Part shown: piece after piece, positions 1 through 7,983 of the stretch
Layout of the letters: the number at the start of each line of letters is the position of its first letter
Numbering within the stretch: position 1 is the stretch's first letter
From: JBARCX01 sp049794535
Lineage (GTDB): Bacteria > Pseudomonadota > Gammaproteobacteria > Xanthomonadales > Rhodanobacteraceae
DNA: 18,503 nt
Reading direction: 5' to 3'
NCBI GenBank assembly: GCA_049794535.1
Contig: JBARCX010000160.1
Coordinates: 1 to 18,503, forward strand
The notes under the pieces: model-generated
The model's input: only the letters and a program-made list of their open reading frames with translations
Databases searched by the model: none
What the model was told of the DNA's origin: nothing
Program-made: the position numbers and the translations under genes

Positions 1-11
1 CCCCCTCCCAA

Positions 12-35
12 CCTCCCCCTGCGAGCAGGGGGAGG
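12..35. repeat. REP-like GC-rich palindrome
   Basis: An 11-bp arm CCTCCCCCTGC (12-22) is followed by GA and then the exact reverse complement GCAGGGGGAGG (25-35). Short GC-rich palindromes of this kind are common in intergenic regions of Xanthomonadales genomes. It could also act as the terminator of a gene to the left of the window, but no T-run is visible. Confidence 0.55.
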
Positions 36-225
36 AGTGCAAACTGGAGTCTTCAGCACAATGGTTCGGCAGGCTCCTTATCCGCGCGACACAAAGATCG
101 CAAACACGCTCTCAAGCCCATCCAGAATGCGTATTCTTGGTACTCCGGTACCCGCTGCGGGCGTATTCCAATCCACGCCCTTTCATGCAGCGCATTGAAC
201 GCAAGGTGATGGAGAGAACCCCCGC

Positions 226-2907
226 ATGCCCGCAAAGCTTTGTCGCCCGCTGCTCCCTGGCTTACGTTTCGCAAACGCCGCACTCCACACGCTTCGCATC
301 ACCTCGCTGCCTGCCTTCGCAGTACTGCTGTTGGGGGTAGGTAGCGTGGCGACATCTAGTGCGCACGCATCAGACACCGATGACCACACGCAGGCTGCAG
401 CACTCGTAGCCAAAATGACCCTGCAAGAAAAAATCGCGCAGGTGCAAAGCGGCGCACCCGCCATACCGCGACTAGGCGTAGCCGCCTACGATTGGTGGAG
501 CGAAGGTCTGCATGGCATCGCGCGCAACGGCTATGCCACCGTCTTCCCGCAGGCCATTGGCCTTGCCGCGAGTTGGGACCCTGCGCTTTTGAATCAGGTC
601 GGCACCACGGTCTCCACCGAGGCCAGGGCCAAGTTCAATGCGGTGGGTATCAACCACGATCATGCTCGCTATCAAGGCCTCACCATCTGGTCGCCGAACA
701 TCAACATCTTTCGCGATCCGCGTTGGGGCAGGGGGCAGGAAACCTATGGCGAAGATCCGTATTTAACCGGCCAGCTTGCGGTGGGTTTTATCCGTGGCAT
801 CCAGGGTGATGATCCGGCGCATCCGCGCGCCATCGCTACAGCCAAGCACTTTGCTGTGCACAGCGGCCCGGAAGCCGGTCGACATGGCTTCGATGTCGAT
901 GTCTCGCCATATGACCTGGATGCCACCTATCTGCCAGCGTTTCGTGCTGCGATAACAGAAGGCCACGCAGGCTCCGTCATGTGCGCCTATAACGCGCTGC
1001 ATGGCACACCGGTATGCGCCGACGATGCATTGCTGAGCACAACGCTGCGCCATGACTGGGGTTTCAACGGCTATGTCGTCTCCGACTGCGACGCGGTCGA
1101 CGACATGACCAAGTTCCACTACTACAAGCCCGACAACGCCCAGTCGTCCGCCGCCGCCATCAAGGCCGGTACCGATCTGGATTGCGGTGACGCCTATGCC
1201 GATCTGCTCGACGCCGTACACAAAGGCCAAGTGCAGGAATCCGTGCTGGACACCGCGCTGACCCGTCTGTTTACAGCGCGCTATCGCCTCGGCGAATGGG
1301 GCACGAAGAGCGCTGATCCCTATGCAAGCATCGGCGCTGATCAGGTAGATAGTCCCGCGCATCGACAACTCGCCTTGCAGGCCGCACTGGAATCGATGGT
1401 GCTGCTGAAGAATGCAAACAACACGCTACCGCTGCGCAGCCATGCGCGTCTTGCGGTGATCGGGCCGAACGCCGATACCTTGGAAACACTGGAAGCCAAC
1501 TATCACGGCACCTCACGCGCACCGATAACGCCACTCCAGGGATTGCGCCAGCGCTTCGGCGTGGAGCAGATCAGTTATGCGCAAGGCGCACCCATTGCCG
1601 GTGGCGTGCCGATACCGATCCCCGAGACCGCATTGCGCACGAGTACCCAAGGTCATGTCGGCCTGATCGGTGAGTACTACGACAATCTGGATTTCAGCGG
1701 CACGCCACAACTCAGCCGCACCGATCGCACTATCGATTTCGACTGGGATCACGTCGCTCCCATCGATGGCATGCCAGCGAATGGTTACGCCGTGCGCTGG
1801 AGCGGCAAACTGATTCCTCCCGGTCCCGGCGATTACACGCTCGCCGTACATGTCGACCGTTGCTTCGATTGCGCAGGCCACGATCCGGTACGCCTTTATG
1901 TCGATGGCAAGCAGGTCATCGATGATCAGGGCGATGACAAACACATGCAGGCCGCATTGCATTTCGCCGATAGCCGCCCGCACGCCATCCGCCTCGAATA
2001 CATCCACAGCGGGCAGGACCAGGGCATACGTCTGCAATGGCTGGCACCAGCAGACGCACAACTGGACGAAGCGAAAGCCGCTGTGCAACATGCCGATGCC
2101 ATCGTCGCCTTCGTCGGCCTATCCCCCGATGTCGAGGGCGAAGAACTCAAGATCGACGTGCCAGGCTTCAACGGTGGTGATCGCACCGATATCGCGCTGC
2201 CAGCAGCACAACGCGCCTTGCTCGAGCAGGTAGCCGCCAGCGGCAAGCCATTGGTAGTAGTGCTGATGTCCGGCAGCGCCGTCGCACTCAACTGGGCACA
2301 AGCGCACGCCGATGCCATCCTCATGGCGTGGTATCCCGGCGAAGAAGGCGGGCGCGCCATCGCCCAAACCCTGGCCGGCGACTACAACCCAGGCGGTCGA
2401 TTGCCGGTAACGTTCTACCGCTCGACCAATGACCTGCCACCCTTCGTCAGCTACGCGATGAAGGACCGCACCTATCGCTACTTCACCGGCGCACCGCTGT
2501 ACCCATTTGGCTACGGCTTGAGCTACACCCACTTCAGCTACGCCGCCGCCAAACTCTCTACGACGACACTGCAAGCTGGCACACCACTGACGATCAGTGC
2601 CGAAATTCGCAACGACGGTAACCGTGCCGGTGACGAAGTGGTGCAGGTCTATCTGGATAGTCCGGATTCGCCGCAAGCGCCGCGTCATGCACTTGTGGGC
2701 TTTCAGCGCGTGCATCTCGATGCAGGTGAAAGTCGCAAGGTGAGCTTTGAGCTGTCACCACGGCAACTTGGCACTGTCGATGCGGACGGCCATCGTGCTG
2801 TCGAGGCAGGGTATTACCGCGGATTTGTCGGCGGCGGCCAACCTGGTGAAGCGAATGGTGTTGCCACCGAGTTCACCATCACCGGTCACGAGACATTCCC
2901 GCGCTGA
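226..2907 (+). CDS. Exported GH3 beta-glycosidase (xylosidase/glucosidase type) with PA14 domain
   Basis: Glycoside hydrolase family 3 enzyme of 893 residues, probably periplasmic or secreted, releasing sugars from the non-reducing ends of xylo- or gluco-oligosaccharides. The N-terminus has a basic stretch, a hydrophobic core (about residues 28-43) and an AHA-SD cleavage-like site near residue 48. The first GH3 domain follows, with KHF and the GYVVSDCDAV segment; Asp287 is the predicted nucleophile. SDCDAV resembles the beta-xylosidase branch more than the SDW of typical beta-glucosidases. A PA14 domain (about residues 477-612, beginning LIGEYYDNLDF) is inserted in the second alpha/beta domain, and a fibronectin-III-like domain ends the protein. 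The start is supported by a GGAGAG about 9 bases upstream of the ATG. It stands alone on its strand. Exact substrate cannot be read from sequence. Confidence 0.93.
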   Translation: MPAKLCRPLLPGLRFANAALHTLRITSLPAFAVLLLGVGSVATSSAHASDTDDHTQAAALVAKMTLQEKIAQVQSGAPAIPRLGVAAYDWWSEGLHGIARNGYATVFPQAIGLAASWDPALLNQVGTTVSTEARAKFNAVGINHDHARYQGLTIWSPNINIFRDPRWGRGQETYGEDPYLTGQLAVGFIRGIQGDDPAHPRAIATAKHFAVHSGPEAGRHGFDVDVSPYDLDATYLPAFRAAITEGHAGSVMCAYNALHGTPVCADDALLSTTLRHDWGFNGYVVSDCDAVDDMTKFHYYKPDNAQSSAAAIKAGTDLDCGDAYADLLDAVHKGQVQESVLDTALTRLFTARYRLGEWGTKSADPYASIGADQVDSPAHRQLALQAALESMVLLKNANNTLPLRSHARLAVIGPNADTLETLEANYHGTSRAPITPLQGLRQRFGVEQISYAQGAPIAGGVPIPIPETALRTSTQGHVGLIGEYYDNLDFSGTPQLSRTDRTIDFDWDHVAPIDGMPANGYAVRWSGKLIPPGPGDYTLAVHVDRCFDCAGHDPVRLYVDGKQVIDDQGDDKHMQAALHFADSRPHAIRLEYIHSGQDQGIRLQWLAPADAQLDEAKAAVQHADAIVAFVGLSPDVEGEELKIDVPGFNGGDRTDIALPAAQRALLEQVAASGKPLVVVLMSGSAVALNWAQAHADAILMAWYPGEEGGRAIAQTLAGDYNPGGRLPVTFYRSTNDLPPFVSYAMKDRTYRYFTGAPLYPFGYGLSYTHFSYAAAKLSTTTLQAGTPLTISAEIRNDGNRAGDEVVQVYLDSPDSPQAPRHALVGFQRVHLDAGESRKVSFELSPRQLGTVDADGHRAVEAGYYRGFVGGGQPGEANGVATEFTITGHETFPR

Positions 2908-3003
2908 AAATACCCAACGCGGGGCGCGGATCGAGTCAGGCAAAACGCTTATGTGGGTCACACAGACTTGCAGCTCCGCCAGCCAGCGGAGCAGCACGCT
3001 TCT

Positions 3004-3369
3004 TCACCGCAAGGCGATCCGCTCTCCAAGAGCGCGCTTCAGCCTTACCGCTTGTGCCGCTCCGTCCGCATGCGCAAGCTCGGCACAGCCGCAGCCCATG
3101 TCGACGAGCGTGGCCACACCAAACAGCGCACTGGCGAGGTGGTCGGTATTGATGTTGTCTACGTAGCGCATCGCGTGGCTCAGCGTTTGCGCCATGCCAC
3201 GTGCGCCGTCGAGCCATAAGGTGGCATCGTCGAGTAGATCGCCGGGCGTGGCATCGGGATCGATGCGGTAAGACGCGGTCGAATCTGCGGTGTGCGCGGA
3301 GTGCAGCTCTCACTCGGTATCCACTAACAGCAGCTCAGAGTCTTCGGCGGGCTCTTGTTGAGCTGCTCA
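3004..3369 (-). pseudogene. Decayed small hypothetical ORF
   Basis: The minus frame ending at 3004 encodes a protein-like C-terminus (DDATLWLDGARGMAQTLSHA, then a Cys-containing helix and an Ala-rich tail). Read upstream, the frame stays protein-like but has an in-frame TGA at 3310-3312 and no good start. An ATG at 3367-3369 (ATGAGCAGCTCAACA) lies in another frame and would need a one-base shift to join it. The open part alone, 3004-3195 from an internal ATG, would give 63 residues. I read it as a broken short gene of about 120 residues with one frameshift and one nonsense codon. The family is not recognised. A functional short form starting at 3195 cannot be excluded. Confidence 0.4.
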
Positions 3370-3379
3370 TGATTTACGC

Positions 3380-3982
3380 CTACGCGCGAGATTCGCGGAT
3401 CAGGCTGTGCATCGTCAGCGGGCCGCCGAACTGCTGCAGCAAACCGCCATTAGCGAGACTGCCCAGGGTGATAGAACTAAAGCCCAGCAAGGTGACGAGC
3501 AATTCGATCTGCGCGTTAGCATCAGCATGGTCGCCTGAAACGAAGATCGTGCGATGGCCATCGCCCCGACGCGGCTCATCCGCAAGCACCGCCGCTGGCA
3601 GTGTATTGAACGCCTTGACGACCTTGGCGCCCTTGAAGTGCGTTGCCACCACCTGACTGGAGGGGCGGCCGCCAAGATCCAGCGGCTTGAAGGCAGGAAA
3701 CTCGATCGCATTGGTGGCATCCACCACGATCTTGCCGGACCAGTCACTGCGCAACTGGGCAATCTCCTCCACTGCCCCGAATGGGATAGCGAGGATGATC
3801 ACGTCGGCCTCCAACGCATCGGAGATCGAAGCGGCGTTTACGGTAGGGACGAAGGCTTGCAGTGCACCTTGCAGCGAAGCTGGTCCACGGCGATTGGTAA
3901 TCACCACCTTGATCTTGCTGCATGCAAACTGCTTGGCGAGGGCGCCGCCGATGGCGCCCGATCCGATGATGGCGTAGCTCAT
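3380..3982 (-). CDS. NADPH-dependent F420 reductase-like oxidoreductase (NAD(P)-binding)
   Basis: A 200-residue protein that begins with a Rossmann fold: MSYAIIGSGAIGGALAKQFA contains GxGxxG at residues 7-12, followed by a beta-strand and the NRRG segment typical of NADP-binding members. The segments ADVIILAIPFGAVEEI and KIVVDATNAIEF, and the later KVVKAFNTLPAAVL, match the F420-dependent NADP oxidoreductase-like (F420_oxidored) family. In bacteria without F420 such proteins are generic NADP-dependent reductases, so the substrate is unknown. An AGGAG lies 7 bases before the ATG. It is the last of three minus-strand genes (SDR, DoxX, this one) with gaps of about 106 and 141 bp, perhaps co-regulated by the divergent LysR gene. 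Confidence 0.85.
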   Translation of the reverse strand: MSYAIIGSGAIGGALAKQFACSKIKVVITNRRGPASLQGALQAFVPTVNAASISDALEADVIILAIPFGAVEEIAQLRSDWSGKIVVDATNAIEFPAFKPLDLGGRPSSQVVATHFKGAKVVKAFNTLPAAVLADEPRRGDGHRTIFVSGDHADANAQIELLVTLLGFSSITLGSLANGGLLQQFGGPLTMHSLIRESRA

Positions 3983-4090
3983 GCGATGTCTCCTGAAGAA
4001 CTATCGAAGGGAAGGGACGGGATGTGTCAGCGCGACCTGTTGTTGAGCTTGTCGTCGAGGCTGACCATCTCCTTCTCTCTTTTAGCGGTG

Positions 4091-4116
4091 GCTGGAGCGA
4101 CTTTCGCCGCTCCAGC
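4091..4116. terminator. Hairpin after the doxX-like gene
   Basis: A perfect 9-bp inverted repeat (GCTGGAGCG at 4091-4099, CGCTCCAGC at 4108-4116) with an 8-base loop lies 7 bases past the stop of the DoxX-like gene. There is no strong T-run on either side, so termination or mRNA 3'-end stabilisation is an inference. Confidence 0.4.
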
Positions 4117-4123
4117 TGAAAGG

Positions 4124-4561
4124 TCAGGACCGACGGCCATCGAGGCTCACTCGACCGCCACCGAAAGCGATCACGTGCAGCAGTCCACCCGCTATCGCGA
4201 TGTTCTTGAAGAAGTGGATGAACTGGTTCTGGTCACCCAAGTGGTTGTGAAAGAACGCTGCGGTTGCCAGCGTGAACACGAACAGCACGGTTGCGACGAT
4301 CCGGGTGCGATAGCCGAGCAGCAGCGTGATGCCACCGACGATCTCGGTAAATGCTGCGAGACCGAACGCGATCGATGGCAACGGCAATCCGACGGACTGG
4401 ATATAGCCAATCGTCATCGCCGGCGCGGCGATTTTCGAAAGCCCGGCAAGGAGAAAGAGCGTGCTGAGCATCACGCGGCCCACAGCCGGGACGATGGTGG
4501 TGACAGCATCGGGAAGGGTCGAGGGAACGACCGTGGTTTGTGCATAGGTCTGGGTGTTCAT
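4124..4561 (-). CDS. DoxX family inner-membrane protein
   Basis: A 145-residue membrane protein with four hydrophobic segments: about residues 24-44 (VGRVMLSTLFLLAGLSKI), 60-80, 86-104 (TRIVATVLFVFTLATAAFF) and 117-133. The FLLAGLSKI segment, the GxxLLLGYRTR turn and the FHNHLGDQNQFIHFFKNIAI segment are characteristic of DoxX/SURF4-like proteins. These are linked to membrane redox and oxidative-stress functions but are rarely defined biochemically. The ATG follows AAGGA with good spacing. It lies between an SDR dehydrogenase and an NADP oxidoreductase on the same strand, which suggests a small redox or electrophile-response gene set. Confidence 0.88.
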   Translation of the reverse strand: MNTQTYAQTTVVPSTLPDAVTTIVPAVGRVMLSTLFLLAGLSKIAAPAMTIGYIQSVGLPLPSIAFGLAAFTEIVGGITLLLGYRTRIVATVLFVFTLATAAFFHNHLGDQNQFIHFFKNIAIAGGLLHVIAFGGGRVSLDGRRS

Positions 4562-4667
4562 GGGAATGTCCTTGGTAGTGGATGTCTGTGGTGACGTTTG
4601 GGGGGCGTTGAACGGTGTGGCCGGTTCGAATGCGCCCGGTCACTAATGGGTTTTCACTAGGTGTGCT

Positions 4668-5423
4668 TCAGACCTGAGCCTGTCCGCCGTCGACGAAGAG
4701 TTCCGTGCCGGCGATGAAGCTCGAATCGGAGGAAGCAAGGAAGGCAGCGGCGCTGGCGACCTCTTCGGGGTCACCCACACGTCCGAGTGGAATCGTTGAG
4801 GCCATGTAATCGAGTAAGCCCTGTTGTTGCGCGGCGTCGGGACCCGCAAGGTCGACAAGACCAGGCGTCTTGATCGGACCTGGGCTGATGACATTGACGC
4901 GAATGCCGCGCGCCTTGAGGTCGAGCGTCCAACTGCGTGCAAAGTTGCGCACGGCTGCCTTCGAAGCGCTGTAGACGCTGAATGCGGGCGTGCCTTTGAT
5001 GCTGGCGTTGGAAGCGGTGAGAATTACCGAGGCGCCATCGACCAGCAGTGGCAGTGCTTTCTGCACGGTGAAGATCACGCCCTTCACATTGCGGCCGAAC
5101 GTGTCGTCAACCTGTTCTTCGGTGATGGATCCCAACGGCAGCATGGAGCCGCCGCCCGCATTGACGAACAGCACATCGATGCGACCTGCCTCTGTCTTCA
5201 CACGCTCGTAGAGGCGATTGAGATCGTTGAGGTTGGCCGAATCTGCCTTGATGCCGGTGGCCTTCGGGCCGATGGCCGTAACGGCGGCATCGAGCTCGGC
5301 CTGGCGACGGCCAGTGACAAACACCTGCGCGCCTTCGGTGGCGAAACGTTTGGCGGTGGCGAGGCCGATGCCGGTGGTACCGCCGGTCACGACGGCAATT
5401 TTTCCTTCGAGTTTGCGAACCAT
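4668..5423 (-). CDS. SDR family NAD(P)-dependent oxidoreductase
   Basis: Classical short-chain dehydrogenase/reductase of 251 residues. Visible motifs are the cofactor loop TGGTTGIG (residues 13-20), NAG (88-90), Asn112, a catalytic Ser near 138 (TASNAS) and YSASK with Tyr151 and Lys155. The C-terminal FVDGGQAQV ending is typical. Arg39-Arg40 after the second strand (VTGRR) favour NADP(H). The start at 5423 is chosen because MVRKLEGKIAVVTGG is the usual SDR N-terminus and GGAG precedes it; a longer frame to 5498 would overlap the divergent regulator's promoter region. Substrate unknown. The divergent LysR gene begins 104 bp away, a common arrangement for a regulator and its target. Confidence 0.94.
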   Translation of the reverse strand: MVRKLEGKIAVVTGGTTGIGLATAKRFATEGAQVFVTGRRQAELDAAVTAIGPKATGIKADSANLNDLNRLYERVKTEAGRIDVLFVNAGGGSMLPLGSITEEQVDDTFGRNVKGVIFTVQKALPLLVDGASVILTASNASIKGTPAFSVYSASKAAVRNFARSWTLDLKARGIRVNVISPGPIKTPGLVDLAGPDAAQQQGLLDYMASTIPLGRVGDPEEVASAAAFLASSDSSFIAGTELFVDGGQAQV

Positions 5424-5484
5424 GATTTGTCTCCGGGATGAGGTGGTGGTGTGCGACGAGACAAATCTAGGCCTGCGTGTTAAT

Positions 5485-5492
5485 TTTCGAAA
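5485..5492. promoter_or_regulatory. Candidate regulator site in the divergent SDR/lysR promoter region
   Basis: The 104-bp gap between the divergent SDR and LysR starts contains an AT-rich stretch centred on the palindrome TTTCGAAA. LysR-type regulators usually bind partly palindromic T-N11-A sites in such gaps. The site is short, so this is only a candidate. Confidence 0.25.
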
Positions 5493-5527
5493 TAGCAAAG
5501 AATGAAAACTATCGTTGCAGGAATGTC

Positions 5528-6481
5528 ATGTCCAAGCTGCCGGATTTCGAAGGGCTCGCCATGTTCGGGAAGGTCGCCGAAGAAGGTTCGTTCGCGGCGG
5601 CAGCCACCGCCATGGGCGTGTCGGTCGCCACGGTCTCCCGGGCCGTTACCCGCCTTGAAGAGCGATTGGGAGGGCGACTGTTCAACCGCACCTCGCGGCG
5701 GCTGGCACTCACGGACTATGGCCGCTCGCTTGCCGAACGAGCCGCGAAAATTTATGCCGATGCCGAAGAGGCAGAGGATGTCGCGCGCGAGACATCGAGC
5801 CGACCACGCGGTCTGGTAAAGCTCGCGGCGCCGCTCTCCTTTGGTACGCGCTGGGTCGCGTCACTGTTGCCCGAATTTCTTCGCACCTATCCGGACATTT
5901 CCGTCGACCTTCATCTGTCGGACGCGCAAGTCGATTTGATCGGCGAAGGTTTCGACGCGGCACTTCGCATCGCGATCATGGAAGACTCGTCACTCGTCGC
6001 GCGCCTCATCGCACCCGTGCGTCGATTTGTAGTGGCGTCGCCGACGTATCTGTCTCGCTATGGTCGACCCCAGCACCCGCACGATCTCGGCGCGCATCAG
6101 TGCCTGACCTACGTCAACAGGAATAAGCGCGATGTCTGGCGTTTTACGCACAAGAACGGTGAGGAATGCACGGTCACACCCACCGGAGCGTTGCGAGCAA
6201 CCAGCGTGGAGGGATTACTGCCTACGGTGCTCGCTGGGCTCGCCATCACCGAGCTTCCAGAGTTTGTCGCGACGCCGTACTTACGCGACAAGCAACTCGA
6301 ACTCGTTCTGACCGATTGGCACTTGCCCGAAGGTGGTCTGTATTTCGTAACGCCCACTGCTCGTGCACGGCCAGCGAAGGTGAGTGCGTTGGCGGATTTC
6401 TTTGTCTCAAAACTCGCTACGGCGGAATGGAGAGCAGAGACCGTTATGGATTTGAAGAAACCCAGTCGCAGGAAAAAGTGA
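5528..6481 (+). CDS. LysR family transcriptional regulator
   Basis: A 317-residue DNA-binding regulator. Residues 5-64 form the winged helix-turn-helix, including the AMFGKVAEEGSFAAAATAMG helix and SVATVSRAVTRLEERLGGRL, followed by FNRTSRRLALTDYG. A linker helix (AERAAKIYADAEEAE) leads into a periplasmic-binding-protein-like effector domain. It resembles the subgroup that controls neighbouring oxidoreductase genes. The start at 5528 (MSKLPDFEGLAMF) is preferred over an upstream in-frame ATG at 5477 because it matches the usual N-terminal length. It is divergent from the SDR gene, which is its most likely target. The C-terminus ends in a basic KKPSRRKK tail. Confidence 0.93.
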   Translation: MSKLPDFEGLAMFGKVAEEGSFAAAATAMGVSVATVSRAVTRLEERLGGRLFNRTSRRLALTDYGRSLAERAAKIYADAEEAEDVARETSSRPRGLVKLAAPLSFGTRWVASLLPEFLRTYPDISVDLHLSDAQVDLIGEGFDAALRIAIMEDSSLVARLIAPVRRFVVASPTYLSRYGRPQHPHDLGAHQCLTYVNRNKRDVWRFTHKNGEECTVTPTGALRATSVEGLLPTVLAGLAITELPEFVATPYLRDKQLELVLTDWHLPEGGLYFVTPTARARPAKVSALADFFVSKLATAEWRAETVMDLKKPSRRKK

Positions 6482-6557
6482 TTTTGGTTTTCTTCTTATG
6501 CTTTAACGAATACATATGTTCTTGAAAGCATAGCTTGGCCACCACGCATAAATTATT

Positions 6558-6609
6558 GATGTTTAGGCCGTTAGTAACCTTGTTTGGGTGCTAAGCGGCC
6601 TCAAACATC
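6558..6609. terminator. Long imperfect inverted repeat between convergent genes
   Basis: GATGTTT (6558-6564) pairs with AAACATC (6603-6609), GGCCG (6566-6570) with CGGCC (6596-6600) and TTAG (6571-6574) with CTAA (6591-6594), with small bulges and a 16-base loop. It sits between the stop codons of the LysR gene (6481) and the methyltransferase (6617), where a shared bidirectional terminator would be expected. A small mobile-repeat origin is also possible. Confidence 0.5.
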
Positions 6610-6616
6610 CAAAAGA

Positions 6617-7312
6617 CTATGTCGTTCGCAATGTCAGCTCATTGCCGCGACTCTGCCCAAGCGTCACTGGCTCTGAAACATAGCCATTCGCCGGGTCGCG
6701 AACGTAAGCAAGATAGGCGGGATCGAATGCATTCTCACCGAATATGAGCGCTCCGGGCCTCAACGTGGGTTCAAGCATTTTCAGCACAGGGAGGTAGAGA
6801 CTGAATGCGCCGTCAAGCAGGAGCATGTCTACTTTGCCACCGGTATCGGCCAGCGTTTGTAGCGCGTCCCCTTCCCGCAGTTCAACGAGATCAGACAATC
6901 CCGCCGCTTCCACGTTAGCCCGTGCGCGCGCGCACTTGCTTGGGATCAGATCGCTACCGATGAGGTGACCGCCGCCGTTGTCCCGTAACGCGGCAGCCAG
7001 ATAGACCGTTGAAACGCCCATCGACGTGCCAAATTCAATAATCCGAGCGGCTTTAATTGAGCGGGCCAACATATAAAGAAAGCGGCCGCATTCCGCTGAA
7101 ACGGCAAGGAATCGCTCGGCGTTCCCTTGAGACATCGATTGATAGGCAGAACGTTCCTTTTCGAGGATTTTTCCAACCATTTTGTCCAAGCCCATCCCTG
7201 AAGTCGCCGCTTCGCGCTTCAGGCCTTCGATCATTTCGCGGTCGGCATGCTCAGCTTCATCGTGGAGCGTCGCCAACAGCTTTGACACCCGGTCAGTGTG
7301 TAGGGAATTCAT
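6617..7312 (-). CDS. O-methyltransferase-like class I SAM-dependent methyltransferase
   Basis: A 231-residue protein resembling the cation-dependent O-methyltransferase family (type 3, catechol-type). After a helical N-terminus come AGRIIEFGTSMG-like motif I (seen as RIIEFGTSMGVSTVYLAAAL), the acidic GSDL after strand 2, VELREGDALQTL (motif II region) and DMLLLDGAFSLYLPVL. The acceptor is unknown. GAGGA lies three bases before the ATG. It is 61 bp downstream of the ferredoxin gene on the same strand and may be the last gene of the sigma-factor operon, though the larger gap leaves room for its own promoter. Confidence 0.86.
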   Translation of the reverse strand: MNSLHTDRVSKLLATLHDEAEHADREMIEGLKREAATSGMGLDKMVGKILEKERSAYQSMSQGNAERFLAVSAECGRFLYMLARSIKAARIIEFGTSMGVSTVYLAAALRDNGGGHLIGSDLIPSKCARARANVEAAGLSDLVELREGDALQTLADTGGKVDMLLLDGAFSLYLPVLKMLEPTLRPGALIFGENAFDPAYLAYVRDPANGYVSEPVTLGQSRGNELTLRTT

Positions 7313-7373
7313 AAGTCCTCGTAGATTGAAGAAGCCTTAATTACTCTGAAATGCATCATCGTGTTCTGAATCA

Positions 7374-7667
7374 TTATGTTCTGACCAGCGTGATAGCCCG
7401 CTCCGGACAAGCCGTCACGCACAACCCACACGCAAGGCACGCGTCTTCGTTCGGGGTATAGGCCACTTTCATTCCGTGAACGCGCAGCTTGAACTTGTGC
7501 AGTAGGCCCAACTCTTCATAGTCTTTTTTTTCGACTCGACGAATCTCAAATACATTTTGTGGGCAGACGGCAACGCAATCGGCCTTCCCTTCGCATTTGG
7601 TCAAATCGACCCTTGGCCGAATGACACCGGGCGCTTGCTTGCACGTCGAAATATCGTGCCGGTTCAT
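7374..7667 (-). CDS. Ferredoxin with two Fe-S sites, one lacking its second cysteine
   Basis: A 97-residue bacterial ferredoxin. The second site is canonical (Cys77, Cys80, Cys83, then Cys87-Pro). The first site is Cys25-x5-Cys31-x3-Cys35-Pro: the usual second cysteine is Lys28. In known ferredoxins a replaced second cysteine often goes with a [3Fe-4S] or labile [4Fe-4S] cluster, so a 7Fe-type protein is possible (inference). The domain sits between a short N-terminal tail and a C-terminus just past the second motif. Its ATG overlaps the stop of the upstream membrane-protein gene (ATGA), which indicates translational coupling, and GGAGAG precedes it. Confidence 0.9.
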   Translation of the reverse strand: MNRHDISTCKQAPGVIRPRVDLTKCEGKADCVAVCPQNVFEIRRVEKKDYEELGLLHKFKLRVHGMKVAYTPNEDACLACGLCVTACPERAITLVRT

Positions 7668-7972
7668 TTGCTCTCCTGCCCATCATCGTGCTGTCGAACA
7701 CCCGCGACTGTTTTGTAAAGGTGTTCCCTCTCTTCGGGCGTCATCTGTTTCCATCGGCGCCATGGTTTGTGCTGGCGATGACCGTGAAAGCCTCCGAAGA
7801 GAATGCGACTGAGGACAAGCAAACCGATGGCTCGCGCATAATCGATCGCATGAGCGCCGACAAAGAGATAAGGAATGATCCAGTTCCATAAGCTCATAAC
7901 GATCCATCCCAGTATGGCGATGACGATCAAGATCAACGGGACTTTGAAAAACAATTTCCGACGAAAGCTCAT
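7664..7972 (-). CDS. Small membrane protein next to the ECF sigma factor
   Basis: A 102-residue protein with a basic N-terminus (MSFRRKLFFK), a strong transmembrane segment (VPLILIVIAILGWIVMSLWN), a second hydrophobic segment (IDYARAIGLLVLSRILFGGF) and a soluble His/Arg/Trp-rich tail with MTPEEREHLYK. Proteins of this pattern are often encoded beside ECF sigma factors, and it could act as a membrane partner, but no anti-sigma motif is recognised. AAGGAG is directly joined to an ATG at 7976-7978 and lies six bases before a second ATG at 7970-7972; the second is the more plausible start. It follows the sigma-factor stop by 11 bp and overlaps the ferredoxin start. Confidence 0.8.
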   Translation of the reverse strand: MSFRRKLFFKVPLILIVIAILGWIVMSLWNWIIPYLFVGAHAIDYARAIGLLVLSRILFGGFHGHRQHKPWRRWKQMTPEEREHLYKTVAGVRQHDDGQESK

Positions 7973-7983
7973 GGACATCTCCT

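Noticed and set aside
763..1368. Minus-strand frames within the GH3 gene
   Set aside because: They are shadows of a strongly conserved coding sequence and show no family motifs.
3554..4594. Long plus-strand frame with a signal-peptide-like stretch near 4022
   Set aside because: It is antisense to the clearly conserved NADP oxidoreductase and DoxX genes; the hydrophobic stretch falls in the gap between them and the rest is low-complexity His/Arg/Asp sequence.
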